From Ficedula albicollis (taxonomy: Eukaryota > Chordata > Aves > Passeriformes > Muscicapidae), in assembly GCF_000247815.1 (NCBI RefSeq), contig NC_021674.1, forward strand, positions 5,907,738-5,971,737: DNA of 64,000 bases. Direction: 5' to 3'. Positions 14,024-28,042 of the stretch are shown here, one piece after another; position 1 is the first letter of the stretch, and every line of letters begins with the position of its first letter. Position numbers and translations under genes: made by a program. The notes beneath the pieces are model-generated. The model did no database searches. It saw nothing but the letters and a program-made list of their open reading frames with translations, and was not told where the DNA came from.

Positions 14024-15028
14024 TTTTTAGGGATGCAGAGATCCACCTGCAGCCTGTGGAGGAGCTGTGGATGCCTGAGAGGAGCCTGTGACCCTGTGGA
14101 GACCCATGGAGAGAGGAGCCCATGCTGGAGCAGCCTGTCCTGGAGGGATGCACCCCTGCAAGAGTGACCCACACTGCAGCTGTTTGGAGAGGACTGCTGC
14201 CTGTGAGGAGGACTCACATTGCAGCACTTGGCCGGGAGCTGCTGCTCAGGAGATGGACTCCCATTGGAGAAATTAATGGAGAGCTGTCCCCTGTGGGAGG
14301 GACCCCACAGTGCAGCAGGGAAACATCTGGAGTGGACATGGTGCAACACATAAAAGTAGAAAAAAGTAAATTTTTTTTGTTAAAGGTAACGCTTTAAATT
14401 TTTGAGATAGATCTGCTTCAGAAAAGCTTTGTAGTTCTGTTGTCTCACATCTGGAACTAGAGGAAGCTTTCAGACGAACCCCCAGCTGTGGCTGAAAAGG
14501 CTGTGGGCTGGGCTCTTGTCACCCACCACCCGTGAATTGCTGCATCATTCTGATACAATAAACAGCATTTTAAAGAGCCTGCCTGGAGTTCTGCATCCCT
14601 CATTTTTAGGGATGCAGAGATCCACCTGCAGCCTGTGGAGGAGCTGTGGATGCCTGAGAGGAGCCTGTGACCCTGTGGAGACCCATGGAGAGAGGAGCCC
14701 ATGCTGGAGCAGCCTGTCCTGGAGGGATGCACCCCTGCAAGAGTGACCCACACTGCAGCTGTTTGGAGAGGACTGCTGCCTGTGAGGAGGACTCACATTG
14801 CAGCACTTGGCCGGGAGCTGCTGCTCAGGAGATGGACTCCCATTGGAGAAATTAATGGAGAGCTGTCCCCTGTGGGAGGGACCCCACAGTGCAGCAGGGA
14901 AACATCTGGAGTGGACATGGTGCAACACATAAAAGTAGAAAAAAGTAAATTTTTTTTGTTAAAGGTAACGCTTTAAATTTTTGAGACAGATCTGCTTCAG
15001 AAAAGCTTTGTAGTTCTGTTGTCTCACA
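13874..15028. repeat. 579-bp tandem duplication
   Basis: Copy 1 (13874-14452) and copy 2 (14453-15028) are nearly identical; the clearest difference is GAGATAGATCT versus GAGACAGATCT near the end. The unit spans the LTR-like tail and its repeat array. Identity this high points to a very recent duplication or to two haplotypes placed in tandem. Confidence 0.93.
14030..14340. repeat. Imperfect short repeats of ERV-leader type
   Basis: Degenerate units built around GGAGAGGAG..., CCTGTGGAGGA, GACTCACATTGCAGCA and GTGGGAGGGACCCCACAG recur every 30-60 bp. Similar arrays accompany avian ERVL-like elements. The array is present twice because of the 579-bp duplication. Confidence 0.4.
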
Positions 15029-16895
15029 CTGCCAGCATGCTTTACACAGGGCAAGCAGCATGTGGGGAAAGCAGATACTTAAAGCCAAAGCTGTTAACGT
15101 GCAGTGAGGTGATGTGTTCCAGTCTTAATCTTTGAAATTCATTCAGTGTGTCCTGGATATGAGAAGAAAAGAAATGATGCACCATTTCTTTCAAAGCAAT
15201 CTTTATTTTGGTGTATTTCTAGATATCATTCATATTAGCAATAACTGATGTAAAATGTCACTCAGCTCTCTACTTTTATTCTTGATATATAGGATTTAAA
15301 CAGTCTTGTTATGCTGCTGAGCTGTATTTGCAACATTTGTTAAGACTGACATCCCATACATAAAACATCTAAAATTTCTGCTTATCTGCTTTTGAGATGG
15401 CACAAATATGTTCACATAATAGATGAGCCGGAGGAGTCTGGGCTCCTTGGATTGAAGAAAAGCAGGTTATTGGTTGCTGGAAACAGTGTGATCATTGAGA
15501 AAATATACTCTGTGTGTGTTGACTTTTAAAAAGCAGGATTAATGGCCCATTCACTATTTAGAAGACACTTCAGTAAGTATTTAAAGATTCTGTTTTATTA
15601 GCACTAGGAATTTCATAATAACATATCAGACCTCCAGTGTTATATAAGAAATCTTATATTTAATGATATTTAATATTTATCAGATTTTTCAGAAAGCAAG
15701 AAGTAAAAGAAGATATAGCTGTGTAGTAAACATCTGTTTGTCACTATTCATTATTTTGCACCTGTGCTTCTCTATTTTATTTTATTTTTTCTTGAACAGT
15801 TCTCATTCAAGGAGGCTGCTCTTTTCCCAGGCACGATACATTTGCTTACATGGGCACCATAGAGATTTCACCCAAGTCAACATGTTCCTAGAACTTACAA
15901 ACCTGGAACCAAAACACTCGTCTCAATAAGTAAGTAAATCTGTTAGATCCTATTCAAGTATAGTATCTGACAGAATAACTGAGATAAAAGTTCAGTAAAA
16001 ATAAAAGTTCACTGAAATTCTCAAAAATCTATTGTTTTATTTAGTGTGCCATGGGCATCACAATCGCTTGAACATTTTTTTTCCCTGAGTGTTTGCCTGA
16101 TTGTGCTTCATATTAGCCTGACCTAATTTACTCACATCTGAAAAGCCACGCCAGGTTTCATTCCTTGTAAGTCAGTGTAGCCTCCACAGACAGCCTGGGG
16201 ATATGTACAGATCCAGTGAATGTAGCTATAGCCTTGTTTTATTATTGCTGGAATTTGACCTAAAAGTAGGAACCTTGCTTCCATTTTTATCCTGCCAAAG
16301 CTGTTTCTTATGCCAAGGAACCCAAATTCTGATTTTTCCGAAGAAAACAAACTCCAACAAAACACATACACAATTTCCCACCCCTCTCCACCCACCAAAA
16401 AACTGTCCATGGCTACTGATATAAATCTTGTTAATGCCTCTCACTGTTACTTCCTGTTTGGAGCTATCCTTGATCTACTTTTTCTTCCTGGAGAACACTC
16501 ATGATCAACTTTTCTATAAGGGGAGACTCTCATAGATCTTTGAAGAAATAAAATTTTAGCATTCCCATTAATATTTCTTCAGATTCTGGAGCACAGTGTC
16601 TGGTGTTCAGGTAGTTCCCATTTTAGTTTTCTCTTTCAGGGTGTTACTTTTTCAACTGAAACTTGACATCACTTCTGAAATGGCATTTGTGGCCACAGAT
16701 GGCATCCCATCATCATTGAAGGTAATGGGCACTTTTGCCTGCAGCTTCCCCCATGATGGGACTGAAAACCTTTTCAGGTTTCACTCTAATCCTGCTCAGA
16801 TGCAGGAATAAACCAGGAGAATCCAACAAGACTGACATCAGACCAGTTTTGATGGTTTTATACAGTTTACTTATATTAAACTAGCATACAAAAAA

Positions 16896-17005
16896 ATTCA
16901 AACATTTTAAACCTGTAACTGTCATTGCTGAATCATTGCAATATTTCATTATTCAAACATTTTAAACCTGTAGCTGTCATTGCTGAATCATTGCAATATT
17001 TCATT
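16896..17005. repeat. 55-bp tandem duplication
   Basis: Two copies of a unit starting ATTCAAACATTTTAAACCTG, with a single A/G difference. Confidence 0.92.
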
Positions 17006-19639
17006 TAGATGGCATGATGTGAGACTGCCTAAAGAGTGTGATGGCCAATTAAGGATTGAAAGACAGGCAGAGGCAGACCTTGCATGAGGCTGGATAATAC
17101 ACGCAAAAAAGTCTGCTGGCAGAGTTATATCAGTAAATGAGTACTTTGGCAAGGATTGGTTCATGAAGCAGAGCTGTGCTAACAAAAGCACTTTAATATC
17201 AGCCTTGTTGTGGCTATGCTGGAAGGACAGTGGAGAGCTAATAAAAATTAAATTCACCTGTGTTTCTCATTTAGAACTTTTTTTAGACCGGCTTTAAACT
17301 GCTTTTCCACTAAATAACTACTGCTAGGATTTCTGTTTTCTGGCTTTTTTTATTTCTCTCTCTGCATGATTTGCACTGTAATGACCTCCTTAATCTAGGT
17401 TTTAAATAATCTCTATCAAACTAAGATCAAACTATCTCATCCTGGTATTATAATAATAATATGCTTTGTTTTTTTCAGCTAGGCAGCCTTGTTCAAAAAT
17501 GCACATAATTTATATTCAGGTAAGTCTTTATTTGCATGAAGAAGTTCAAGTGCAGCAGCTTTTCTATTTTCCCTGGGATATTTTTCATATTTGAAACGTG
17601 TAACAATTCTAGATCACCTTTTCCATAGCTTGTGTAAGTCTATCAAAATCAAATTTGCTCTAGGCAATAAACCAGCCTAAAGCTGAAATACTGGCTGTGA
17701 CCCTTTGGCAAGATGTAAAGAATTTATCAGTAAAAGTTTTATGCCCCTTTGGCAGTCTCAATAAATTGTCCTTGTGCCACTGTACGTCTGGCAGGTATAT
17801 TGCCAACCAAATGGCCAGGGTGAACTAAAATAAATTCTATTACTCCATCTTTCACACAAAAGCTATTTTAAAACTAAACAGATGCTGTTAGTATAAAATG
17901 GGGAAATTGTGCACATTTACTGCAGAGCTCTGCTGAGGCAGATGTGGTCGTACACTGTTAATCTGGTGTTTTAACTTCTCATGAAGGTGGTGGTCTGTAC
18001 CTTCTAACACTATCCTAGGTTGTGTGTTTAAACAGAAGTACAAACCACTGGACAATTGTAGCTGATCTTGTGATAGTTTAAGGTGAATATTGCCTGCTGC
18101 ATCTGGATATTTGGCTTAGTGTTGGGGGACTGATAGAGAATGGTTCTGTCAGCTCCACTTGAACCAACCTCATTACTTTTGGATTCTTCCCCGAGGCTAT
18201 TTCTACCCCATTTTGTACAACTAGAGCAACATGATGAGACTGAAGTTTTCCAGACTTAGTCTACAACGTGAAATACTAATTTATCTTTTATTATTATTAT
18301 TATATTTTTTTATTTTGAGGAGTAGTTGATTTCCCTTGTACAGGAAACTTATGAAATTGTCCAATTAGATTGCCAGAAGGAGCAATTTATCATTAAGGTC
18401 TGAGAAGTCATATTCTAGGTGATTTTTTTGTGGATTTACATCCATTACGATTAAATAATATTTTTTGGCAACATTTCACATTACTTAATTTTTAGGGTGA
18501 TGTTAAATAGGGCAAAGTATCAGCAAGTAAGATGAATGTCAAAACCAGAAATCATCATGAAAACTGTTCTGCTGCCGTACAGAGGCAGTCTATAATAATA
18601 ACATTCTTAAAAACTGGAATATATATTCCATACACAGAAAGCTGTTAATATTTCACAAACCACAGAAGTGCTTCATGATTAACATAGAGTTTTTCTTATT
18701 GTTTACAGTGCTATTTACCAATCCAAAAGTGTTAACCTTGTTTTCAAATGCAATTGAAGCAAGGCCCAAAGAACTAAATTATTTAATAAATACACTGGTT
18801 TCAGATGGATTGTTATTAATAAACCTGTTTACTATCCCACATGCAAAGCATCAGCACAAAATAAATTTGGTCTAAAATATGTGCAAGTCTCCAACAGAAA
18901 ATAGTAGTAAAAAGCTTTTGGAGAGTAGCCTATGATTCTCTTGTTCACAGACAAGACTGTCTCTAGTATAGCTTATTTCCAATAAAAACATTCAAATGCA
19001 ACTGGTTTTAGGCATAAAATAAGATGTTATTTCAAAAATTTACTACTAAAATAATTGCATCTGGAAACAAATATTTGCTACGCATTTCTTACATACGAGT
19101 CATCTATAGTTAGCACTTGAAATTGAACTCATTTAATAAGTGCCCCCTTCACAAATCATCTCTATGAGGTATTCATTGGATACTAAAAATGAGCAGAACC
19201 AAAATTAATGACCACTTCACAAAAGGTGATTGCACTCAAACGTTGTGGGGCAAATCCAGCTGTATGTGGTGAATTTCTATTTTCACCTGATTCTTAATTT
19301 AAGAACCTGGACTGATTAATCAGTCTTGGAGGGATTTTCAGATTCCTGCTTTATCAGCAGCAAGATACAAGACATTGATAGTATGTGCTGCTATATATAA
19401 CAGCAGCTTAATGCTATTTCATTTTTCCAATAACAACAATATAGTTCACCACAGTAATGATAGCACATTGTAAGACTTTTTTGAAAATTGCAAGTTTTAG
19501 CTATTGCTTGAGAGAACACTTATTGTAAGAAACAGTTCTTAAGACTCAGGACTTAAAAATGAGCTCTCATTAGCTCTACCCATTTCTGTGCTCAAATGTA
19601 TGTCACTGGCCAGTTCTGTAGTGGTGAACAGCTACCAGA

Positions 19640-20590
19640 GAGAGGGACAGATAATGAGAGATGCTTGTGGCTCAGCTAATTTCTAGTAAGTCCATCTGTA
19701 GTAAGATGTGTGGCTGGAGGAGGGAGAACAATTTCTGTGAGCTGACAGCTGTTCACTGCATCAGTTTCTGGGTCCTGGGGACAACTGCCAGGCAATGTAT
19801 CCCACTGATGGTCCTGCTCCCCCTGAGCAGAGGACACAGCTGCTGGACTTTACTGCTGTGTGAAGTGCAGACCTGGGATCTCCAGCAGCTACTGGTGACG
19901 AGTCATTTGGGAACAAACACAAGGTCTCAACACCTGGGCAGTCGCACTCGGAAGTGCATGGACTTACTCTTCAGCACCTTCGCTGTGGAAGCTGCCCTCC
20001 AGAGACTTGTTTGGATTGTATCCTGTTATAGCCATTCATAAGAGCTGTGAGTGTCTCTGAGACATCATCTGATCTCTCTTGTTCCTGCCTGCTGTGTCCT
20101 CGTGTCATTCAGTGTCCAGACAGAACAGTAACCTCTGAGTGAGGGCTCCACAGGAACACAAGTCCCTGCAGTGGCCCCTGGGAGTAACTGGAATTGTTGT
20201 CATTGCTTTGTGATCTTCCAGTCCTGGCAGGCTCTGCAAGTCATTCACACAAATATCAGTGGTGCTGTGGCCTCACCTCCTGCAAACTCAGGGTACACAC
20301 AGTGACTGACCCTCCCTTCCTGTAATTCCTCAGCCATGTGAGCGGTTCATGCTGATTTTTGCCAAGCTTGGCCAACCTCATTCCCACGGTACCCAGTGGG
20401 TTCTCAGCTCCTGCAGGCCTCCACAGCACTGCTTTGGGTCACCCCAGACACCTCCACAGCCTGCCTGAGCCTCCTGGAAGCTGCTTCCCAGGTGGGCACT
20501 AAATGCTCCAGCTCCAAGGGTTCCATCAGTAGTGAGTGTGGGGAACTGCTGCCTATCCATGTTACCTTCAAATATCTGTGGGTGCAATTT
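19640..20590. other. GC-richer segment of unknown origin
   Basis: This kilobase is GC-richer than its surroundings and carries a 126-codon plus-strand frame (19661-20041) with cysteine-rich, non-conserved-looking sequence. It resembles an old repeat or retroviral remnant more than a gene, but I could not match it to a family. Confidence 0.2.
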
Positions 20591-21289
20591 GGGTGCTAGT
20601 AAAAAATACTGGCGCTTCTGACAGTTTTTCCAATTTATTAAGAGAAGTAATGTTCAACACAGTTTGTGACTGTGTTGGAGGGACTAAACCTTCTTCCTGA
20701 TAAATTATACAATTAAGCTTTGAAATGCATTTACTTGTTTTGAAACAGTATTTCTCTGTGGTTTAAAAAAATATTTTCTGTTGCTGAAAATTAGCAAGTT
20801 ATTGGTAACAAGGTTCATTTTGTTATAAAACTGTTTTGTTTCTATCCAAACACAATGTATCTGAGAGACACGAGAGATTAAATTCTACCACGAACACCAC
20901 AGACCGCTTCTTGAAAGGGCTTTCAGGAAGGGATTGCTAAAAGAAGAAAAGAAAGAGTAAATTCATTTTCCAGCTTATAACAAAAGGCAGCATAGTAGCA
21001 CCGAGCTGTAGCCACCCACATGAATAACTGTAAATTAAGTAGCTGGAAACAGTGTGATGCTGGTGTTTTAGCCAGCCAGCTATCCCTGAGACTGCTATGC
21101 ATGAGCAGGCAGAAAGTCTTCATTTTCCCTGGAATGGATTATTTGGAGAATTTGCTATAAATCAGCCTTAACTGTACTAGTTCTTGTACATAAGTACAGA
21201 TGGATTAACAACAAAGAGGATATCAGGACCGCTGTCAGGCACGTGGATCCCACAGAAGAGGATACGCCATGCAAACTGCTGTGTGTTAC

Positions 21290-21560
21290 TGTGCAGTCAG
21301 CAAACGGCCTGGGAGCAAGGCAGCATCCCGGAGCCATGGCAATAAGGCTGCTGGATCGGGGAGCTCCTCCGAGCAGGGCGGGCAGTGACCAGCGCTAGAG
21401 CCCTGCCCCGCTCCCAGCAGGAGGGAACAAAGCGTTTTGTACTCCCTGCTCTCCCCGACAAGGTTAGCCCTGCCTTTGGATTCACTGTTGCAAAGAACGT
21501 TCTGTATCCGCAGTAAATAATCCACTCACGGTCAAAATAAAAGGAGGGTTTAACGGGGAG
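21290..21560. other. Small CpG-richer patch in the upstream flank
   Basis: About 14 CpG dinucleotides occur in 270 bp, clearly more than in the AT-rich surroundings. No convincing exon or start site is seen. It could be a weak promoter or an old repeat. Confidence 0.25.
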
Positions 21561-21663
21561 TTCGATAGGAACAGAACAGAACTCATAATATAATTCTTGA
21601 CCAGCTTGAGGGGGGAATAAAAACAAACCTGCCTCCTACAGGTCAAGAAACACTTGTGGACTG

Positions 21664-21863
21664 ATAAAAAGATTTGCGTTGTTTTGGGGACATTAGGAAA
21701 AGCTATTACCATACAAACAATAAAAACTATTGCAACAAGGCAAAAAATAGCTAATGGTGATGAATAAAAAGATTTGCGTTGTTTTGGGCACATTAGGAAA
21801 AGCTATTACCATACAAACAACAAAAACTACTGCAACAAGGCAAAAAATAGCTAATGGTGATGA
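21664..21863. repeat. 100-bp tandem duplication
   Basis: Two 100-bp copies starting ATAAAAAGATTTGCGTTG. They differ at GGGGACATT/GGGCACATT and at two further positions. Confidence 0.93.
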
Positions 21864-22799
21864 GGACTATAAAAAAGGGAAGTCAGAATTACAACATCTT
21901 GTAAGAACTGTGGTGTAAATATCCTACTTTTCTTGTACATCACATAGTATGTCACTGATACAGTAACTGCTATTTACAAAGCAATAAATTCCATTTGTGG
22001 GGAGGACATTTTAATTAACATAATTCAGGCTCAGTATTATAATATATAATATAAAATTATTTTAAATTTTATATCCTGTAAAACCTGAACTCCCAACTTT
22101 TGAATGAATTTTTGCCAAGTGATATAATTACACTGAATACATACACACAAACTGTTGTGATACCCAGGTTCAAAGGTAAAGCAGATATTTTTACAAGATT
22201 TCTGTTCTCCCTTCACATCAAACAAATAATTTAGAACAATTTAATTGAGAGGAAAGTAGTGAAGTGAATATGGTGTATATTGCATTAAGATGGGAAAAAA
22301 AGAAAAGGAAAATGTAGATATGCTTGTGCAGTGCTGGAAGCATTGCAAGAAAAGGAGCAGGAGCTTGTGTTGTATTTACAGGGGATAAAAATACACTGTG
22401 CTAGTAATGGAAAGATGAGCAATAAACAACACAAAATGTTAGGCGCAGCAAACAAAATGCAAGAGAAGACAAAAGAGTAAGTAAAATTAGAAAGAAAAAT
22501 TACCTGGAAAGTAACCATGCCATTGCTTCAGCAGACACCCTCCACCCCAGCTCTTTCTTTTGTGTTGGACTCTACACAGTATAAAGATACAGTTCTTTGC
22601 CTAAAAGCCATGCTGTCCAGCAGAGGTCTGAGGCTACAGCAGGATCAATGTAATGCAAAAAAGGCACAGAGTGTGGGGATACACTCACCCACTCTATGTG
22701 TTGATACTCCAGTCAATTGAATTGGAATTCCTCCAACTATTCCTTTAAAGCTGGATTCTAGATGAAAATGTAAAAAGGGTGGTGGTAAACTTCAGCAAA

Positions 22800-22895
22800 T
22801 CCAGCCAAGGCTGGGACAGGTTGCCTGGAGAGGCTGTGAATCTACTACCCCAGGAAGTGTTCAGCACAAATCTCTGAGCATCCTGGTGCAACCTT
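22800..22895 (+). mobile_element. CR1 fragment, sense
   Basis: The blocks gctgggacaggttgcctgga, gaggctgtgaatctac and aggaagtgttcagc match the internal 3' portion of CR1 in sense orientation. It is diverged and truncated on both sides. Confidence 0.6.
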
Positions 22896-23487
22896 GCTTT
22901 GGACTTTGGTGGGCCTTTCAGCCACAGTGTGTCCATGGTTCCCTCATTTTATACGTGGGGTTCTGTTTGAATCACACACCGAATCTCACTAATGTTCACT
23001 AGCACCTGTCTTTTCATAATCAGAATGTGCCTTGGTGTTTGCTTCCAGTCTGTGCACCAAAAGGTGTGTAGGAATGGATGGATTTAACAAAAAAAACCAA
23101 TCAGAAATGGTGAGAGTAGCAAGCCATTAATAGATGGCATCATTTGGAGGGAATAAAGCTAAACCAAACGAAATAACCAAGAAAAGGAGAGAAATGGGAA
23201 AGCAGACTTGAAAAATGAACTCAGTTATTTCTTGTTATATATGAAATAAACATGTATTTTGTAGTGGTATAATTCCACTGATTTTGATGATGTACGTTAC
23301 CTGTTGAAACTAAAATAGTAAGATATATAACATCTACATTCAAAATAGCCTCACTTTTTATCACTGTTTTGTATCAGCTTTATACTGTAAGTAATTTTAA
23401 AATTTTGAGTTATTTTTCCAGTTCTTACATCATTTATCTATTCTATCTGCTCAGTCTTCCAACTCTGAACCAGCTCTTAGCTTCTCC

Positions 23488-23841
<354 letters not shown>

Positions 23842-24556
23842 CCGGTCTGGCAACAAAATTGTCATAAAAGACAAAACAGATAAAATAGCAGAATAATGAC
23901 AGTGGATGTCCCCTCTGGTGAGATCTAGATTTCCTTGGTGGAGAATGTAAGACATTCTTTCATTTCTGACACTTGAAAGCTTTCTTAATAATGTATTTCA
24001 GCCTAATTTAACAATCAGCACGTTAGATGTCTTTTAAAGATACTCCCATCTTTTATTGGTTTTAGTAACCAATTACTTCCCGGCCCAACCAGCCCCAGTT
24101 CAGCTCTATAGTGGCACAGCATGTTGGAATAAACCACTCGCCTTCTACCCTTTGCATTCTTAAAATAAAAACCCAAGCACAGATGTAGATGTGTGCAGTG
24201 ATGAGGGAAGAACCAAAACAAGAAAATGCATGTTTGCCTCTTCTTATGGTCACCTGGCTTGAACGTTTCTAATGCCAGGATGTTGTTTTTCTGGGAAGAA
24301 GAGAAGCTATTATTTAAGGAATTTTATAACCGGGGAATCTTTTTACTACTACTGCAGATTACCATTATGCTTTCCTCTGCTAGATGTGATCCCATTTAAT
24401 TATGTTCTGTCCTTGCAGAGACGATTGATGATAAGAAGGTTGTACACAGCCTCCTGAGGTCGAGTTCCCAGCAGTCAGAGTACGTCAGTGGTGCTGGTGA
24501 AGTCAATGGAATTGCTTTTATGTACTTTATGTTTGAGCACATGGTTAAACTCTGCT

Positions 24557-24570
24557 CTTTTTTCTTTTTC

Positions 24571-24603
<33 letters not shown>

Positions 24604-24615
24604 TTTTTTTTTTTT
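24557..24615. repeat. Long T-rich tract
   Basis: Two long T runs are separated by AAA, after TTTTTTCTTTTTC. It could be the tail of an antisense retroposon, but no body is recognised. Confidence 0.7.
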
Positions 24616-24778
24616 ATAACTCTGTTATTCTCTATTGAGGTCACATTGACTTTCATTCTGTTTGTGCTTTCAATTTCTATTTTTTACTGAGGACATTGTA
24701 GGCTGAACAGGAATTCTGTTCTTTCAAGAAGAGTAATTTCCTACTTAAAGTTTTCTTCTCTACCAAGTACTTTGTGGA

Positions 24779-24822
24779 ATACGTCTTAGTTCATTCAGAT
24801 ACATCTTAGTTCATTCAGATAC
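24779..24822. repeat. 20-bp tandem duplication
   Basis: TACATCTTAGTTCATTCAGA is present twice in direct succession; the first copy has CGT in place of CAT. Confidence 0.8.
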
Positions 24823-26245
24823 AGAATGACTGAGATTTAAAGTCACTTCTGTTTCCAGCAGCCAGTGGCAGAGGTCTCAAGAGGTTTGTGCAAGCACTAC
24901 TATCAACCCCTACAAACACCTGGGCTGTGGCAAGCTCCCAGAGAGCCAGTGTGGCATTCCACTCCACTCTGCATTGACTCATCTCTGAGTTGGGACACTT
25001 CTCTTTTCTTCATCTTTCTCTCTCTGAGCCAGGAATAGTTCCAGGAGCAGAACACAGTTGCAGTCTGGATCAACTGCTGACTTTTTCAGCTTGTATTTTT
25101 ATCTCTTCCATATGATACTGATCCTGGAGAGGAGCCTAAGTTGAACATTCCTGCCTTTTTTTCCCAAGTCTTCTGCTGCATATGAAAAATCAGGTCTGTG
25201 GGGTTATTGTGGAAACTCTGAAAATCTCTTTTCCTTTCTCCCTTGCCTCCTTTGCCTGTGGATGTAGTGAGCAGCAGCACTCACTGCAGAACTCAGGTAC
25301 AACATGGTAACCACATGCAGCGATTGTAACATGCATCAGTCCCACATGGTGTACATAATCACACCCAGTGCTTTGGAACTGTAATTAGATCTTGGGAAAA
25401 TGCTCCATTCATTTATGTCACCAGACCGAACTGTCTTATAATACCACTATAGTGGAACAGTGTTTTCCAAAATTTAATTGATTTAAAATAAGTCTGACTT
25501 GAAAGGATCTACAAAACTCTCTTCTAAAAGTTTGTAATGCTGCAACAAATCAAGAATGAGACAAGAGTATATCAAAATACTAAAACATGAGTGTTGTCAT
25601 AAGTGTCACTTAATAATGTGTATATATTATTTGAGCAATTATCTCAAATTATGTGTTTAATATATTATTTATTTACAATAAAAGTGATGATATCTAGACA
25701 CAACTAAAACCTTAGTGTTTAAACTGAAACAATGTGCATTCGTTACTTATGAAACAATAGAATCATGCAATCGTATCAACAGACATACCAAAAGTACAGA
25801 AACATTTGTCTTCTCCTTCTTTGAATAGTTTAGCTATCACAATATTTGATGGAGCAAAAGATAGCTCCCTGACAAAGTGGATGAAAATCATAAAGCTCTG
25901 AGTAACACGAGTTTATTGCTTTTCATCTTCATCTCCACTCACCCACCTGGACAAATGGGGCTTGCAGTTACTTGTTTCCTCTTTAGCACATTTGCCCAAG
26001 GCAACAAACCAAAGAAATTACAGGTAACAGTTTATCAAATGCTTGCAGGCAGTTAACTCCCACTCTTCTGTCACTCAGCATCATTTTATTAACGGAACCT
26101 TGACCCAGGTGTGCCACGAGCTTGAAAGTTCAGTAGGTGGGATGCAGCTGTCACATGAAAGATGGATGATGTGCATTTTATGTTTTCAATGCATGTTAGT
26201 GTATCTCAGAGTGGATGTGCTAATAAAAGGTGACATCTCACCAGT

Positions 26246-26357
26246 GGTACCGCAGGAGCCTTGGGAAAAGGACGGTATCGCGGGAGCCTTGGGAAAAGGA
26301 TCGGAGCAGCTCCTTGGTACCGCAGGAGCCTTGGGAAAAGGATCGGAGCAGCTCCTC
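26246..26357. repeat. GC-rich minisatellite (28 + 42 + 42 bp)
   Basis: Units start at 26246, 26274 and 26316 with GGTACCGCAGGAGCCTTGGG or the variant GGTATCGCGGGAGCC. The longer units add GATCGGAGCAGCTCCT, itself a near palindrome. Confidence 0.88.
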
Positions 26358-26874
26358 CATGTGATAGGAATGGACAGGAGGAGAGACTTCATGGTTAATG
26401 TACAGGGGCTGTGAGTTTGCATTCGAATTTCCAGCAGCGGAAACGTGCACGGCGCAGGCTTTATCAAAATCAGCAGGACTGTGTAAAATGCACAGCTTGC
26501 CACAAGGTTCGAGAAGAATAATGATGGCTGAAATCAATTTTTATTAAATATAAATAATTTATAAACACATTTTAGAATATTATATTGCTCTGTTATTGGT
26601 GTAATACATCAATTTTGTTTAATAGCTACAGATATTATACATTTAAAAAGGTAATTTCACATATATGACAAATGTATTTTTTCTTAACCTGTGAAACTGT
26701 CCTCAATGTTCTGTTGCTTTCTTATTTAATGAGGTAGAAACTGAGGAAATAATATGAATATAGATCTGCATTTTAAATTTTTATAAATAAAATTGATATT
26801 TAAATTACGAAATTTTGAATTATTTAAGATACCTTAATTTCATATTTACCTTTTTCACTGTATTCAAGGAAAAA

Positions 26875-27060
26875 AAAATGAATAAACAGTATAAAAAAAA
26901 ACCAAACTGTTTTCCACTGTAAACAATGAAAAGAGCTGCTTATTGCCATTTTCATACAAATTGTCTTCAAAAATGAATAAACAGTATAAAAAAAAACCAA
27001 ACTGTTTTCCACTGTAAACAATGAAAAGAGCTGCTTATTGCCATTTTCATACAAATTGTC
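26875..27060. repeat. 93-bp tandem duplication
   Basis: AATGAATAAACAGTATAAAA through to ATACAAATTGTCTTC is repeated with a 93-bp period and no difference seen apart from the flanking A run. Confidence 0.92.
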
Positions 27061-27454
27061 TTCTTGTTAAACTTTGCCTTCTCTCACAAAACTGCCCAGT
27101 TTTGCTACCCATAATTCAGTGTCCACAAACACAGGCCCTGACCCTGCACTACATTGTGAAGGTGGCACCAGTTTGCCCTTCCCTCTTTGACACAGAACTT
27201 CTCAAATGTTTTTAAGACCACCAAGACTTGGAACAGCCAACTTCCATTCCTATCCTCTCTATTTCTCCAGCACCTGATGTTTTGATCCTTTCTTTAAAAT
27301 CTGCACCTCCAACCGACTCTGTCCTGGTGTGCCACTGCTCCCACACCACAGCTGAGCCCCGGTGCTCATCCAGTGGCCCCAAAGTGCCTCCTGCAGGACT
27401 CTGGATCTGCTCAGCTTTGCAGGATTGCTCTGCCACTGCCTTCAGGATGGTTGA

Positions 27455-27568
27455 TGGAAATGCTGCACGTAGGGGCCCTAATGCTGGTTCGCTTGGATGA
27501 TCCAGCAGTTCAGTGGAAATGCTGCACGTAGGGGCCTTAATGCTGGTTCGCTTGGATGATCCAGCAGT
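27455..27568. repeat. 59-bp tandem duplication
   Basis: TGGAAATGCTGCACGTAGGG through GATGATCCAGCAGTT occurs twice, with one C/T difference. Confidence 0.92.
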
Positions 27569-28042
27569 TTGGATCGAGGCTCTGGCTCTCCTTTGGTACA
27601 TTTATTCACTCCTATAGCATAGTATCCACTCTCATATTAATTTACATTTCCTATTATATCTCTAATGGGAGCTCTCTAACTGGTCATTACTTTATCCATA
27701 TGTTAAATGTTCATTTGGCAGCTATTAGTATTCTGACTAGGCCATATATCTCTTAAATACTAATTTTAGACATTGCCCAGTTTTCCTGTCTTCCTCTGCA
27801 GAATGTTATCATTCTGAACCTAGTTCACCAGGCCTTGGATGGACTAAATACACAAAGATTATTGGACCCACACCAATTTTCTGTTGGGGCCATTTTCATG
27901 CTCATTTTTTCAACAGAACATTTTTAAGCCCTTCTGAGCATTGCTTTAGCCCTCAATGTATACAGCTTGCTACAGTGTTCCCAGAAAATAATCTCCCAGT
28001 TTGCAGCATGATGTTTTCATCCAAATACTGAAATGTTACTTT

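Noticed and set aside
13878..14976. Duplicated 60-127 codon frames on both strands
   Set aside because: They are frames through an LTR-like tail and short-repeat array and recur only because the region is duplicated; they have no protein similarity I recognise.
21482..21793. Minus-strand frame with a hydrophobic stretch resembling a membrane segment
   Set aside because: It overlaps the 100-bp duplication, has AT-driven hydrophobic composition and lacks recognisable motifs.
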